From Akkermansiaceae bacterium (GTDB lineage: Bacteria > Verrucomicrobiota > Verrucomicrobiia > Verrucomicrobiales > Akkermansiaceae), in contig JALZWJ010000409.1 in assembly GCA_023300065.1 (NCBI GenBank), positions 1 to 5,043 of the forward strand: DNA of 5,043 bases, written 5' to 3'. The notes beneath the pieces are model-generated. The model was not told the origin of the DNA. It was given only the letters and a program-made list of their open reading frames with translations, and made no database searches. A program made the translations under genes and the position numbers. Positions within the stretch are counted from its first letter, which is position 1. The number at the start of each line of letters is the position of its first letter. Positions 4,971 through 5,043 of this stretch are shown in pieces.

Positions 4971-5043
4971 GCGAATCTGCGCGAATCTGCGCGAATCTGC
5001 GCGAATCTGCGCGAATCTGCGCGAATCTGCGCGAATCTGCGCG
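4971..5043. repeat. Perfect 10-bp tandem repeat GCGAATCTGC, 7.3 copies, runs off right edge
   Basis: Seven identical head-to-tail copies (4971-5040) plus GCG at the edge, so the true copy number is unknown. The left boundary is sharp: the preceding GGAGGTAACC is not repeat-like. It lies 70 nt upstream of the selA start. The period is close to one DNA helical turn and no copy has diverged, which suggests recent expansion. It is not a CRISPR, having no spacers, and no transposase is near. Confidence 0.95.

Noticed and set aside
4971..5043. CRISPR array or origin iterons
   Set aside because: The units are only 10 bp with no spacers, and there is no cas gene, replication initiator or DnaA-box pattern in view.

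Overview
The window looks like chromosome of a Verrucomicrobiota-type (or related PVC) bacterium. The reasons are a secreted C-x-P-x-R sulfatase, a protein ending in a PEP-CTERM sorting tail (VPEP, hydrophobic stretch, RRRR), and a paralogue with the 'YRSTDLLDF...FYLLVP' C-terminal module that I associate with secreted verrucomicrobial proteins. Most starts also lack a clear Shine-Dalgarno. This assignment is inferred from gene content, not from a marker gene.

Layout, left to right: (i) 1-275, minus strand, the 5' end of a sulfatase running off the left edge. (ii) A terminator-like hairpin at 288-316, directly in front of it. (iii) 363-1133 and 1173-2117, minus strand, two tandem paralogous secreted proteins with a DNRLRE-like beta-sandwich core, 39 nt apart and probably co-transcribed; one carries the PEP-CTERM anchor, the other a different tail. 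(iv) A divergent intergenic region of about 290 bp with a small hairpin and a 10-bp direct duplication. (v) 2407-3306, plus strand, a Fic-family AMP-transferase gene interrupted by one in-frame TAA and apparently shortened at its 3' end. (vi) A structured, gene-free stretch of 220 bp between convergent genes. (vii) 3527-4900, minus strand, a complete selA. (viii) A perfect 10-bp tandem repeat, GCGAATCTGC, from 4971 to the right edge.

Together: the left half encodes exported proteins that could act on or bind (sulfated) polysaccharide outside the cytoplasm, although a metabolic link between the sulfatase and the two paralogues is only inferred from adjacency. selA implies that the organism makes selenocysteine, but selB, selD and the tRNA-Sec gene are not in the window. 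The most notable item is the Fic gene: the N-terminal ORF holds the autoinhibitory S-x-x-x-E-G motif and the second ORF holds the full HPFxDGNGRxxR catalytic motif, separated by a single nonsense codon. Simple gene decay is the leading explanation; a functional split is the less likely alternative.
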